A stretch of DNA of 46,519 bases from an uncultured Caryophanales bacterium (GTDB lineage: Bacteria > Bacillota_I > Bacilli_A > RF39 > UBA660). Below the pieces are notes generated by a model. The model was not told where the DNA came from, ran no database searches, and saw nothing but the letters and a program-made list of their open reading frames with translations. The number at the start of each line of letters is the position of its first letter. Position 1 is the stretch's first letter. A program made the translations under genes and the position numbers. This document shows positions 32,471 to 40,554 of the stretch, piece after piece. Location of the stretch: the NCBI GenBank assembly GCA_947648915.1, contig CANSPQ010000009.1, positions 1 to 46,519 on the forward strand, read 5' to 3'.

Positions 32471-35269
32471 TTAAATTTTTCTTCTAAATTTCAATATTTT
32501 TTCATCAGTTATTGTAAATTGAGCACTTGCATCGGTTGAAATATTATTCCTTGTTGGATAATCACATGGATTATTATCATCGAAAATTAGTTCTTGCCCT
32601 TTTGCATATTTGAAAATTTCCCATGATGGAGTTCCAGGATCTTTCCCCACATTAACTTTTGTACAAGGAATATTAAGTTCATTCATTTTATGATAAATTC
32701 CATCCGCATAACGAATAACTGCATCAGCCATCATAGGAATAGAACTAGTATTATTTTTATCCATTTTACCAAACTGTCCTTCTACATTATCAATACAAAC
32801 AACTTTCTCTTTTTTATCATACCAAACTAATCCATCAAAAAACGTTCTATTTTGTGATGTAAAAGTTACATATCGCCAATTTGGATCAGTTATAACATGA
32901 GTTAAGCGATCCTCTGCAAATCCACCATACTTTGAACAGCAATTTGTTTTTCTACCACTAATAAATGCTTGTGGGTCACTTTTTAAATGTGAATTAAATT
33001 TCATTAAACTCGTTTTTAAATCTTCAATATGAGGAATTGTTACTTTTTGCTCATCCAGTGCAAACGCTTGCTCATAAAGCTTAATAGCCCATTTAAGTTC
33101 ACTATTACTTGCACCAAACTTCGTTAATAATGTAACAAGACAAATATAACGTGCATCGTCTGCTTTTTCACCAAGCATCTCTCTATCAATTTTAATACTT
33201 GTAATTGATGCCATTGCATCTATTGGCGTTAGTAATTTATTTACTGTTCTCGTTTTTATTCTCTTTTCTGGACGATTTTCAAGAACTTCATTGAATTTTT
33301 CAAAAAGCTCACCTGTCATATTAGTGCCAAGATCAGGTTCAATAAAAGCTTCACTATTTATAGCATAATGTTGCATAAAAAAGTCAGCAAATTGTTTATT
33401 ATAACCCTTTCTTAAATCTATCGCACCATAAGTAGTATGAAGTTCATCGGCAGTTACTCCTTTTTTTAGAAAATAATCAATAATATAGTTCATGGCTTTC
33501 TCACTTGTTGATTCCTTGCTATCAAATAATCCTAAAATATACCCCAAAGAGACGATTCCTTCCATTTCCTCATAATTCTTTGCTTGATATGCATCTTTTA
33601 AAACCCCAAGACGAGCATAATTGTTATTGTAAAAGTATTCATAACTTTGCTCTGCTGGTATTTTATTGACAACTGCTGCTGAAGGAATCCACTTTTTTGC
33701 TGTATATGGAAGCCATTTAAATAATTTTCTTTTTGTAGAAAATTGCGTTGCTGTAAACATCAACTCCTTTTCATTATCCATTAAATTTTCTTCATTGTTT
33801 TTAGCTGAAGCTTCTTCTACTTTTAATATTTTATTTACCTGTTTTCGACTAAGAAGTCTTTCTTGATTTTGTTCACCATAAACAACAATATAAGGTTTAT
33901 TTTCATCAAATAAATTATCATAATCTTTAAAACGATAGCCATTCTCAGTTAATATTGAAAATGTATTCATCATATGTATTATTCGATCACGATTAGCAAT
34001 GCCTTTTTTACCCTGTTTGTCAAAAAGCTCTACCATACATTCATTTGGATCAAACAACTGATTTAAATTTATGCTAAAATCATATTGCTTACACTTCATA
34101 ATAATATCTAACATACTATTAAATTGTTCACGAACAACTAATTGTTCTTTATTATCAGGATCAATCACTTTTAAAATTTCTTCATTCATATTAAATAAAT
34201 TATCACAATCTGGAAAAGTAAACCCTAGATTAAAGCTCTTTTTTATAACCCTTAACCATTCTGAAGAAATAGATAATAATATATCACGTTCAATCGTTAA
34301 ACGATGCTCTCTACCAGAACTATTAAGATACCATAATGGAATGTTTTTTACTCTTTTATCACATAAACTAATGATATCAGAAACTTCTAAATTTTCTACG
34401 TTAAGATTTACTAATATATCATTATATTTATTTACATTTGATTCTAAAAAAGCACGCTTAAATTCAATTTGTTTCCCACTAGAATCAATTAAAATGATGT
34501 TTTCACGCTTTGAATCAAACATGTATTCAGGATTTAAAAATTTGTAATTATTTCTTTTTAAAAAGCAAACGAAGCTTAACAAATCATTGCTCATTTCACG
34601 AGCATATTCTTTATTTAATACAAATTCATTTTTACCATTTGGTTGTTTAAATACGATACTCTTTATTTGTTCATTCAATAAACATTCCATTTCTGGAAAA
34701 TCATAACCTTGTCGAACTAAAAAACGAACTGCTCTAAAAAGTTCCCCATCAATCTTTTGAAACTCTTTTTCATTGATATAATTATCACAATCATTGTATC
34801 TATAATAATTCTCCGCAAACTTATCATATAAATCATCTTTATTAGGAATAAACTCATATGTATCATCTTTATCATAACAAAAAGATATGAGCATTTGAGT
34901 ATTCCTATTAAATTTGGGAAGTTTTTCTATGCAGTCATTCTTAAGATAATATCCATATTTATTTTTTATCTCGGCTTTTGGCATTCCATATACTATTTCG
35001 ATAATGCCTTTAGTAAATTCATAGGGATTAGTATACGGCTCAACATGCCCATGAATATAAAAATCCATAATTTCACTATTGGTTAACCCCAAATCAATTA
35101 ATGCATCCAATATTCCAAATAGGCCTGTTTGCTTCATAGCATTAACAGGGTCTCCATAATCACGCAAAGAATTTAGTCCTAATTTTTTTCTAACATCAAA
35201 TTCATTACCTTCAAATTGTAATAAAAAGGCTTGCTCCCTTATTTTCCAAACTTCATATATTTCTTCCAT
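32471..35269 (-). CDS. Large protein of unknown function with about 42-residue internal repeats
   Basis: 932 residues, ATG after GGGGG. No signal peptide or membrane helix. Residues about 184-483 hold at least five copies of a roughly 42-residue unit: gY.F.d.d.LFd.ne..i.v.d..gk...l.R...n.m. The clearest start near 184, 237, 346, 393 and 440. A linker (about 485-510) precedes a helical region. The C-terminal part (about 755-920) contains TNCCSKYGG, TFFDGLVWYDKK and VVCIDNVEG, resembling by eye a CC-GG...W...DNIE-type domain seen in phage or polyvalent proteins, not confirmed. It is flanked by a terminator and the toxin-antitoxin-like locus, so it may be an acquired gene. Confidence 0.75.
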   Translation of the reverse strand: MEEIYEVWKIREQAFLLQFEGNEFDVRKKLGLNSLRDYGDPVNAMKQTGLFGILDALIDLGLTNSEIMDFYIHGHVEPYTNPYEFTKGIIEIVYGMPKAEIKNKYGYYLKNDCIEKLPKFNRNTQMLISFCYDKDDTYEFIPNKDDLYDKFAENYYRYNDCDNYINEKEFQKIDGELFRAVRFLVRQGYDFPEMECLLNEQIKSIVFKQPNGKNEFVLNKEYAREMSNDLLSFVCFLKRNNYKFLNPEYMFDSKRENIILIDSSGKQIEFKRAFLESNVNKYNDILVNLNVENLEVSDIISLCDKRVKNIPLWYLNSSGREHRLTIERDILLSISSEWLRVIKKSFNLGFTFPDCDNLFNMNEEILKVIDPDNKEQLVVREQFNSMLDIIMKCKQYDFSINLNQLFDPNECMVELFDKQGKKGIANRDRIIHMMNTFSILTENGYRFKDYDNLFDENKPYIVVYGEQNQERLLSRKQVNKILKVEEASAKNNEENLMDNEKELMFTATQFSTKRKLFKWLPYTAKKWIPSAAVVNKIPAEQSYEYFYNNNYARLGVLKDAYQAKNYEEMEGIVSLGYILGLFDSKESTSEKAMNYIIDYFLKKGVTADELHTTYGAIDLRKGYNKQFADFFMQHYAINSEAFIEPDLGTNMTGELFEKFNEVLENRPEKRIKTRTVNKLLTPIDAMASITSIKIDREMLGEKADDARYICLVTLLTKFGASNSELKWAIKLYEQAFALDEQKVTIPHIEDLKTSLMKFNSHLKSDPQAFISGRKTNCCSKYGGFAEDRLTHVITDPNWRYVTFTSQNRTFFDGLVWYDKKEKVVCIDNVEGQFGKMDKNNTSSIPMMADAVIRYADGIYHKMNELNIPCTKVNVGKDPGTPSWEIFKYAKGQELIFDDNNPCDYPTRNNISTDASAQFTITDEKILKFRRKI

Positions 35270-35350
35270 ACATAACCCCCATTTGTATAAATGGTATTAT
35301 ACATTTTTGTATCAAAAAGTCAAATCAGTTAATCATGCAAAATTAAGATT

Positions 35351-35498
35351 TTGCAAATTAAAAATAGTGTGTTATAATGTATACAGATGAAGGAAACTTC
35401 ATAAAATAAAAAGGGAGTATTTAACTTCGCATGTTGAGTACTTGCCATATTATATGGTTAGCACTTAATCTACGTTAGTAAATTGAGTGCTATTTCTT
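35351..35498 (+). ncRNA. Candidate antisense RNA (type I antitoxin) with promoter
   Basis: Promoter TTGCAA (35351-35356), 16-bp spacer, TATAAT (35373-35378). The predicted transcript begins near 35385 with a hairpin ATGAAG/CTTCAT and ends at a hairpin AGCACTTAAT/ATTGAGTGCT (35460-35491) followed by a T-rich tail. Its 3' end overlaps the stop codon and 3' end of the minus-strand peptide gene at 35490-35579, so it is complementary to that mRNA's tail. This is the geometry of txpA/ratA-type systems. Extent is inferred. Confidence 0.55.
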
Positions 35499-35579
35499 TA
35501 TACCAAGTATTATTGCTAATACAATAAGTAAAGGGATAATGATTACTAGAGCAAAGATTAATAAATCTTTCTTTTTCAT
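35490..35579 (-). CDS. 29-residue hydrophobic peptide, candidate type I toxin
   Basis: A strong ribosome site AAGGAGG lies eight bases before ATG. The peptide begins MKKKDLLIF, continues as one uninterrupted membrane helix rich in Ile and Leu, and ends GIKK. Basic ends around a single helix and length under 30 match type I toxins such as TxpA, BsrG or Fst. A TATAAT box lies upstream on the minus strand (around 35657), and an antisense RNA candidate is convergent. Toxicity not shown. Confidence 0.65.
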   Translation of the reverse strand: MKKKDLLIFALVIIIPLLIVLAIILGIKK

Positions 35580-35695
35580 ATTATCAGCCTCCTTCCTATT
35601 CCAAAGAATGGAAAGTTGGCCAGCACTCAACAGTTAAATATCCCATACATATTATATCATTAATAGTCTACAAATTAAATATAAAACGAAACTAT

Positions 35696-35757
35696 TTTCA
35701 AATTAAAAATAGTGTGTTATAATGTATATAGATGAAGAAAACTTCATACAATAAAAA
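35696..35757 (+). repeat. Second copy of the antitoxin promoter and 5' hairpin
   Basis: From about 35699 it repeats the sequence at about 35354-35411 with only a few differences: promoter TTTCAA, 16 bp, TATAAT (35718-35723), then ATGAAG/CTTCAT and an A-rich stretch. On the opposite strand a TATAAT and GGATATTTAG block near 35877-35900 resembles the toxin promoter and leader of the first locus. No peptide with a ribosome site lies between, so this looks like a decayed duplicate. Confidence 0.6.
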
Positions 35758-35823
35758 AAGGAATACCTAGTTTTGATGAGTTAGATACTATTCCTAAAAA
35801 TTAATCAAGTACCGACTATACAG

Positions 35824-35869
35824 TGATATGAACCCCATTTCTTGGACATAAGAAATGGGGTTCATATCA
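35824..35869. repeat. Long perfect palindrome
   Basis: Perfect 20-bp arms (35824-35843 and 35850-35869) around the loop GGACAT. The arms contain GAACCCCATTTCTT. There is no T-run on either side, so it is not a simple terminator. It could be the 3' stem of the second small RNA, a REP-like element, or an IS200/IS605-related remnant. Confidence 0.75.
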
Positions 35870-35959
35870 AACTAACTAAATATCCTGATTATATCATACT
35901 ATTAGTGAAATGAGAAAGCAAGTGAGCACACTAATTTTATAAACTATTTTTACAGACAA

Positions 35960-35983
35960 AAAGATAGTACAATTTACTATCTT
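35960..35983 (-). terminator. Terminator of the HerA-like gene
   Basis: AAGATAGT/ACTATCTT spanning the stop codon, followed on the minus strand by TTTTTG. Confidence 0.7.
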
Positions 35984-37746
35984 TCTTCTTTGTCTATAAA
36001 CCAAGAACCTGATATATCACAGCTACTACTAGATGGAGCAGGAGATGGCATATCCATTTTCACTAATACTGGTACTTTAAATGCTGATCCAAAAGCTACA
36101 CAAGTTCCAGGTTGTAAAATACGTAAACGTTTAATCACTTCTTGGGTTACATTTGGAACCATTTCTTTTATATAGTCAACATCGGTTGGATGTAACATTT
36201 TGAATATTAGGAAATTACTACATTGAGATAATGAAGTCTCTGATAATTCTGATGGTCTTTGCGAAATAAGCCCTAGTAAAACGCCATACTTTCTTCCTTC
36301 TTTGGTAATTCGTTCAAAAATATTATATCCAAGTAAGAATTTATCATTATCATTCTGTACATAGCGATGCGCTTCTTCTAATATAATGTGAAATGGCATA
36401 CTGGCACGTTTCACTGCACTTTTTGAAAAATCAAATAGCAGTTTTGAATAAATTTTCGTTAAATTTTTGGCAAAACGATCATCTACATAATTGATATCAA
36501 AATTGATAATTTGTGCCTTTTTCCCATTGTCTGCTGTCAACAATCTTTTAATATAACTTGTTCTATCAATATATTCAGGATAAGTAAAATACGCACTATC
36601 ATCACTTGCCACCAAAGCATGTAACCGTACCTTTAAAATATTGGCCTCATCATAAATTTTATCGCTTTTTAATATTCCTTCAGAAATTAAAGCAAAATCA
36701 AATGCATCTTGTAAATCTTTTAGAGTATAAGGAAAACTTCCATCTGGTAAAGCGAGATCATAGTCATCTGTTAAATAAGTTTCCATGAAATCTACAATCA
36801 TTTCCATTTCTCTTATTTTTCCACTGGAATCAATCATAATACATTGTTTTAAAGGTCTTGTATAACCTGGTTGAAAAATAGGAGTTTCTAAATTGAGTTC
36901 TTTGGTATTGTAATAAGATAAAACAGAGAAGATTTGGTCACGAATTTGGGCAGGTGCACGTCCACTGGATAAAATATCCAAAATCGCTCTTGCGATAATA
37001 TCATTTTTTATTTTCAATACCTCATCTTCTTTACGAGCAAATACAGTAACGAGTTTTAAAGCCTTTTCGATGAGTAACAATTGCGAATGTTTTTCGGCAC
37101 CTAATAATAAAGCAATATCATCTACACCAAGTAGCCATAAAGGAATTCTAACCAATTCTTGACCTGATTTGATATCTGTTGTATAGGATTTAAAATGAAT
37201 TTCTGGAACCACTTCATGAAGATTACTAAAAGCCGTATGATACTCTCCATAGGCATCAAAAATAAATAGGCTAGAACGATATGGAATTTTTTCTTTCTTG
37301 CTAAATAAATTTTGGAGAATACGAGCAATACTACAAGATTTTCCACTACCTGTTGATCCAAAGATTGCAAAATGTCTACTAAAGAAATCGTTGATATGAA
37401 ATCCTATATTGACATCATCATAGATAGGGCTTTTTCCAATATGCAAATCCTCATCTTCCACATAACTGGAAAGTCCAATAATCATTTCAATTTTATCTTT
37501 TGGAACAAATGATATATTTGCTTGGAATGATGGCTTTTTGATGACACCAAAAACAAATTGGTTATTTTTTAATTCCCCCAGTAGCATGATATAAGCAATG
37601 CCATCTTTCACATCGACAATTTCGCCAATGACCTGTCTTCCATCATCCAAAATCACATGAAGATTCATGAGTTCCTTTGGAGCTTGTTCTAGATTGAGCT
37701 CTACTGATACTAAATTTTCCTCAATTCCAATAATACGTCCTAACAT
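35977..37746 (-). CDS. HerA-like ATPase (DUF87 helicase)
   Basis: Start at the ATG at 37746, six bases after AGGAGG, which itself lies inside a five-codon upstream extension. About 589 residues. Order: N-terminal HAS-barrel (1-95), then the FtsK/HerA ATPase with Walker A GSTGSGKSCSIARIL (about 133), Walker B HIILEEAHRYV (about 450), and RKYGVLLGLISQRPSELS with the arginine/sensor region. Archaeal HerA works with NurA in end resection; bacterial homologues also occur in defence systems with Sir2, but no NurA or Sir2 gene is adjacent here. Confidence 0.9.
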   Translation of the reverse strand: MLGRIIGIEENLVSVELNLEQAPKELMNLHVILDDGRQVIGEIVDVKDGIAYIMLLGELKNNQFVFGVIKKPSFQANISFVPKDKIEMIIGLSSYVEDEDLHIGKSPIYDDVNIGFHINDFFSRHFAIFGSTGSGKSCSIARILQNLFSKKEKIPYRSSLFIFDAYGEYHTAFSNLHEVVPEIHFKSYTTDIKSGQELVRIPLWLLGVDDIALLLGAEKHSQLLLIEKALKLVTVFARKEDEVLKIKNDIIARAILDILSSGRAPAQIRDQIFSVLSYYNTKELNLETPIFQPGYTRPLKQCIMIDSSGKIREMEMIVDFMETYLTDDYDLALPDGSFPYTLKDLQDAFDFALISEGILKSDKIYDEANILKVRLHALVASDDSAYFTYPEYIDRTSYIKRLLTADNGKKAQIINFDINYVDDRFAKNLTKIYSKLLFDFSKSAVKRASMPFHIILEEAHRYVQNDNDKFLLGYNIFERITKEGRKYGVLLGLISQRPSELSETSLSQCSNFLIFKMLHPTDVDYIKEMVPNVTQEVIKRLRILQPGTCVAFGSAFKVPVLVKMDMPSPAPSSSSCDISGSWFIDKEER

Positions 37747-37796
37747 ATATTTCCTCCTCAACTATTATCATTATACCTGCTTTTAGAAGTGAAAAA

Positions 37797-37821
37797 AAGA
37801 GTTTTTTTAAATTAAACTCTT
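37797..37821 (-). terminator. Terminator of the yqeG-yqeH transcript
   Basis: AAGAGTTT/AAACTCTT around an AT loop, followed on the minus strand by TTTTTTT. Includes the yqeH stop codon. Confidence 0.7.
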
Positions 37822-38793
37822 TCTTGTAAAAACATGTACATCAGGTAATGTATAAACTGTAATAATTTCATCCTTCATTGCTTTGATAAATCCAAGTCCT
37901 AAAATAACAATGTCTTCATTCGCACACACTTGAATTTTATGTGGAACCAAATTCGTTTCGTTTTGTTTGAAAGTTCTTTCCATCTTCAGCTGATTGGAAA
38001 AATAGAGTGTCAAATTATTATTTTGCGAATCAATTCTTGCAAGATGATCTATCCATATACTTTGTTTTGCTTTTACTTGATAAGTAATCGGTTTCACTTC
38101 TTTTTTCGGTAAGATTTTTTTTAAATCTGATACATCGACTTGTTCACAAATATTTCCTTCTTCTAAAATCCCTGGTGTATCTAACAATATAAGATCCTCT
38201 TGCATAGGAATTTCTAGATTTCCTAAAGTAGTGGAAGAAAGCATACTTGTTGTAATCGTTTGGCTTAAGTTGGAATAATGAGAAATAAAATGATTCACTA
38301 AAGTAGATTTGCCTGCATTGGTATAACCTACTAAATAGACATATTTACTTTTTTGATATAATTTGATTGCCTCATATAAATCATCTAATCCCCTATTTTT
38401 ATTCGCACTAATTACAAATACGTCTAAGGGGTTTAATCCTAATATATTACTATATTGTTTTAATTTTTCATCTGAAACTGATAGTGGCAGCAAGTCCCTT
38501 TTGGTAAATACCAATAATAGATTATCGGAACAATGTTTGGCAATTTCCATAATATTTTGATTCATATGAAAAAGATCAACAATAAGAAGAGTTAAATCCC
38601 CCGTTTGTTTGATTTGTTCTAAATTGTCTATAAACTCTTTATTTTCTTTAGTGACTCTTTTATATTCATTATAGTTTTGAATACGAAAACAACGTTCACA
38701 TAATGTTTTATTTTTAGCATCCTCTTTGATATAGCCTTCTTGTTTCGGAGTAATACTTTGTAAAGCTGCACCACAACCACTACATTTATTCAT
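37807..38793 (-). CDS. yqeH: Ribosome biogenesis GTPase YqeH
   Basis: Start at the ATG at 38793 (MNKCSGCGAALQ) after AAAGGAAG; about 328 residues. N-terminal zinc finger CSGC...CERC (residues 4-32), then circularly permuted GTPase motifs in the order G4 TKRD, G5 SANKNRG, G1 GYTNAGKST, G3 DTPG. The C-terminal domain binds RNA. YqeH is needed for 30S subunit (16S rRNA) maturation. Its start overlaps the end of yqeG by 8 bp, indicating coupled translation. Confidence 0.95.
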   Translation of the reverse strand: MNKCSGCGAALQSITPKQEGYIKEDAKNKTLCERCFRIQNYNEYKRVTKENKEFIDNLEQIKQTGDLTLLIVDLFHMNQNIMEIAKHCSDNLLLVFTKRDLLPLSVSDEKLKQYSNILGLNPLDVFVISANKNRGLDDLYEAIKLYQKSKYVYLVGYTNAGKSTLVNHFISHYSNLSQTITTSMLSSTTLGNLEIPMQEDLILLDTPGILEEGNICEQVDVSDLKKILPKKEVKPITYQVKAKQSIWIDHLARIDSQNNNLTLYFSNQLKMERTFKQNETNLVPHKIQVCANEDIVILGLGFIKAMKDEIITVYTLPDVHVFTRKSLI

Positions 38794-39307
38794 AATATCT
38801 TCCTTTAAAAAATAAATCATGATTTTTGAGTTTTTTGATTTTTCTTTTTTCTAACCAACGATTGGGTTTGGTCCAAAAAGGTTCTCTTAGACTAATTGGA
38901 TTGACTAGAATAGTAGTAATTCCTACACGATTTCCGCCCACAATATCTGTCATAATTTGGTCTCCAATAATAGCAACTTCATTTTCTGCTAAATGGTATT
39001 CTTTTAAAATACGATAGAAATGATTTGTATGGGGCTTACGTGCATTTGCACAACAATCTACCTCTAATTCTTCTTTAAATGGTTTTACTCGTTTTTTAAA
39101 ACTATTGGAAAAGATAATTAATTGAAAACCCATCTCTTTTAGTTTAGAAAAGAGTTCCACTAATTTTTCATCGGCATCTTTGATATGATAAGGAGCTAAG
39201 GTGTTATCTAAATCAAATAATAAACATTTAATACCTTTTTCTTTTAGTTTTTCATAATCAATTGTATGTATGCTTTTTTGATATACATCGGGAATATACT
39301 TTTCCAT
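38786..39307 (-). CDS. yqeG: YqeG-family HAD-superfamily (IIIA) phosphatase
   Basis: 173 residues, ATG after AGGAGG. HAD motif I LLFDLDNTL, motif II LIIFSNS, Lys in ARKPHTNHF, motif IV IIGDQIMTDIVGGNRVG. This is the YqeG family (TIGR01668), related to mitochondrial PGP phosphatase GEP4, so it may dephosphorylate phosphatidylglycerol phosphate (inference); pgsA lies elsewhere in this window. It is regularly upstream of yqeH in Firmicutes. Confidence 0.93.
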   Translation of the reverse strand: MEKYIPDVYQKSIHTIDYEKLKEKGIKCLLFDLDNTLAPYHIKDADEKLVELFSKLKEMGFQLIIFSNSFKKRVKPFKEELEVDCCANARKPHTNHFYRILKEYHLAENEVAIIGDQIMTDIVGGNRVGITTILVNPISLREPFWTKPNRWLEKRKIKKLKNHDLFFKGRYYE

Positions 39308-39334
39308 ATAGTTCCTCCTACTTCTACTTTATCC

Positions 39335-39372
39335 ATTTTAGCATATAACCCTAGTAATTTCAATTTAATTTT
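39335..39372 (-). promoter_or_regulatory. yqeG promoter inside a 34-bp direct repeat
   Basis: Minus strand TTGAAA (39363-39358), 17-bp spacer, TAAAAT (39340-39335). A 34-bp segment (39339-39372) is identical to 40464-40497 upstream of the transglutaminase-like gene. Confidence 0.7.
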
Positions 39373-39401
39373 CTAAAAAATTCTATATTGAACTATACTT
39401 T

Positions 39402-40241
39402 TCAAAACCGAAGTATTTTCGTTATTTTTTCTAAACATTGTTGTCTTTGAAAGACAATTTCTTCATATAATTCCCTATGTTCTAAATAAAATCTTTGAAA
39501 TGTATAGAAAGAATCATTACATTTCAATCGTGCCTCCTGATATAATTTTATTAATTCTTGACTATCTAATTGCATAGAGGAAACAGATGGAATTTTTATT
39601 TTAGAATCCATCCAATCTTCTTCTAGATTTGTACTTCTTTTCTCATTAGAAAAATATGGATATACATTTCCTTCGTTAATGCAATAAAATGTATTCAACA
39701 TAGGGTCCATTATATAAGATGAATCATTATCCGCTAAAAGAGTTGCCACATGATTATAAGTTATAGTATGTTTACCTTTTCTACTCATTATTTTTTCTAT
39801 CAATGCTTCTAGTCCACCTTTTTTAGTTTCATCAACTATCAAAGGTTCCTCTATATCAGAATAATCATAGTCATCATCTGATAATGAATAAAATTCCTGA
39901 TTGTAATGCCCCATTTTAACATTGTAACAATGATAACCATTAACATTTAATAAAGCTGTTAAAAAAGACGCTAAATTTCTACAACAACCATTTCCTTCTA
40001 CAATAGATGTTGGACACAAAAAATCAGTTAGATCTGATTTATTCTCGACCAAGAATGAATGATTAATAGATAAGAAGCCATTTTTTACCATGTAGTAATA
40101 AACTGCAAATACTTCCATTGGCTGTTTAGTATCTAGCCTAGTGAGTACACGCTTCTTGAGTTCATATAACAATTCCTTATATATCGAATTTAATTGTATA
40201 TACTCTTCATATTTGTCACTTTGATATATTGTTCTAACCAA
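39402..40241 (-). CDS. Transglutaminase-like (papain-fold) protein, 5' part frameshifted
   Basis: As an uninterrupted frame this can only start at a TTG at 40241, giving 279 residues with no ribosome site. The same frame stays open upstream to about 40300 and continues sensibly from the short ORF at 40292-40432 in another frame. The core has a Cys-His-Asp arrangement typical of transglutaminase-like proteins: Cys in VEGNGCCRNLASFLTALL, His in TYNHVATLL and Asp in SYIMDPMLNTF. Function (protease, deamidase or cross-linking) unknown. The single-base break makes this a likely recent pseudogene or a sequencing error. Confidence 0.65.
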   Translation of the reverse strand: MVRTIYQSDKYEEYIQLNSIYKELLYELKKRVLTRLDTKQPMEVFAVYYYMVKNGFLSINHSFLVENKSDLTDFLCPTSIVEGNGCCRNLASFLTALLNVNGYHCYNVKMGHYNQEFYSLSDDDYDYSDIEEPLIVDETKKGGLEALIEKIMSRKGKHTITYNHVATLLADNDSSYIMDPMLNTFYCINEGNVYPYFSNEKRSTNLEEDWMDSKIKIPSVSSMQLDSQELIKLYQEARLKCNDSFYTFQRFYLEHRELYEEIVFQRQQCLEKITKILRF

Positions 40242-40291
40242 CTTATGTCTGTCAGATTCTGTTTTAAATCCATCAATTATATAATGTATAC

Positions 40292-40432
40292 CTAAAATAG
40301 ATCATACGACAAGACAGGATTTATCAATCCACCTAATGTAGCAAGAAAGCTAATAGCCATTTTTAATTCAGCGGATTTTTGTTTTTTTTGGTTTAATACT
40401 AATAACTGGTATAAATCATCCAAATTATCCAT
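40292..40432 (-). pseudogene. N-terminal fragment of the transglutaminase-like gene
   Basis: 46 codons from the ATG at 40432, preceded by GAGATGAG and by a good promoter at 40460-40488. It encodes a charged start (MDNLDDLYQLLVLNQKKQ) and a hydrophobic stretch (MAISFLATLGGLI), then stops at 40292. Adding one T in GATCT (near 40303) would join it in frame to the downstream ORF through SILGIHYIIDGFKTES. The two were evidently one gene of about 340 codons. Confidence 0.6.
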
Positions 40433-40459
40433 GTTCTCATCTCAATTTACATGGTGGTT

Positions 40460-40497
40460 ATTATAGCATATAACCCTAGTAATTTCAATTTAATTTT
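40460..40497 (-). promoter_or_regulatory. Promoter of the transglutaminase-like gene, duplicate of the yqeG promoter
   Basis: TTGAAA (40488-40483), 17-bp spacer, TATAAT (40465-40460) on the minus strand. Lies in the second copy of the 34-bp direct repeat; the -10 is closer to consensus than the yqeG copy. Confidence 0.7.
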
Positions 40498-40529
40498 TTA
40501 AAAATTCCATTATTAGAGAATAAGAAAAA

Positions 40530-40551
40530 GGAAAAATTGATTCAATTTCCC
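40530..40551 (-). terminator. Terminator of the alpha/beta hydrolase gene
   Basis: GGGAAATTG pairs with CAATTTTTCC around AAT, followed on the minus strand by TTTTTC, directly after the stop codon at 40555. Confidence 0.65.
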
Positions 40552-40554
40552 AAT

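Noticed and set aside
35850-35890. Possible 23-codon minus-strand peptide across the palindrome
   Set aside because: No ribosome site, and half of it is the inverted repeat itself; not a credible toxin gene.
35977-37746. HerA-like ATPase considered as a HerA-Sir2/NurA/DUF4297 defence pair
   Set aside because: No Sir2, NurA or nuclease gene is adjacent; the neighbours are yqeH/yqeG and a toxin-antitoxin-like locus.
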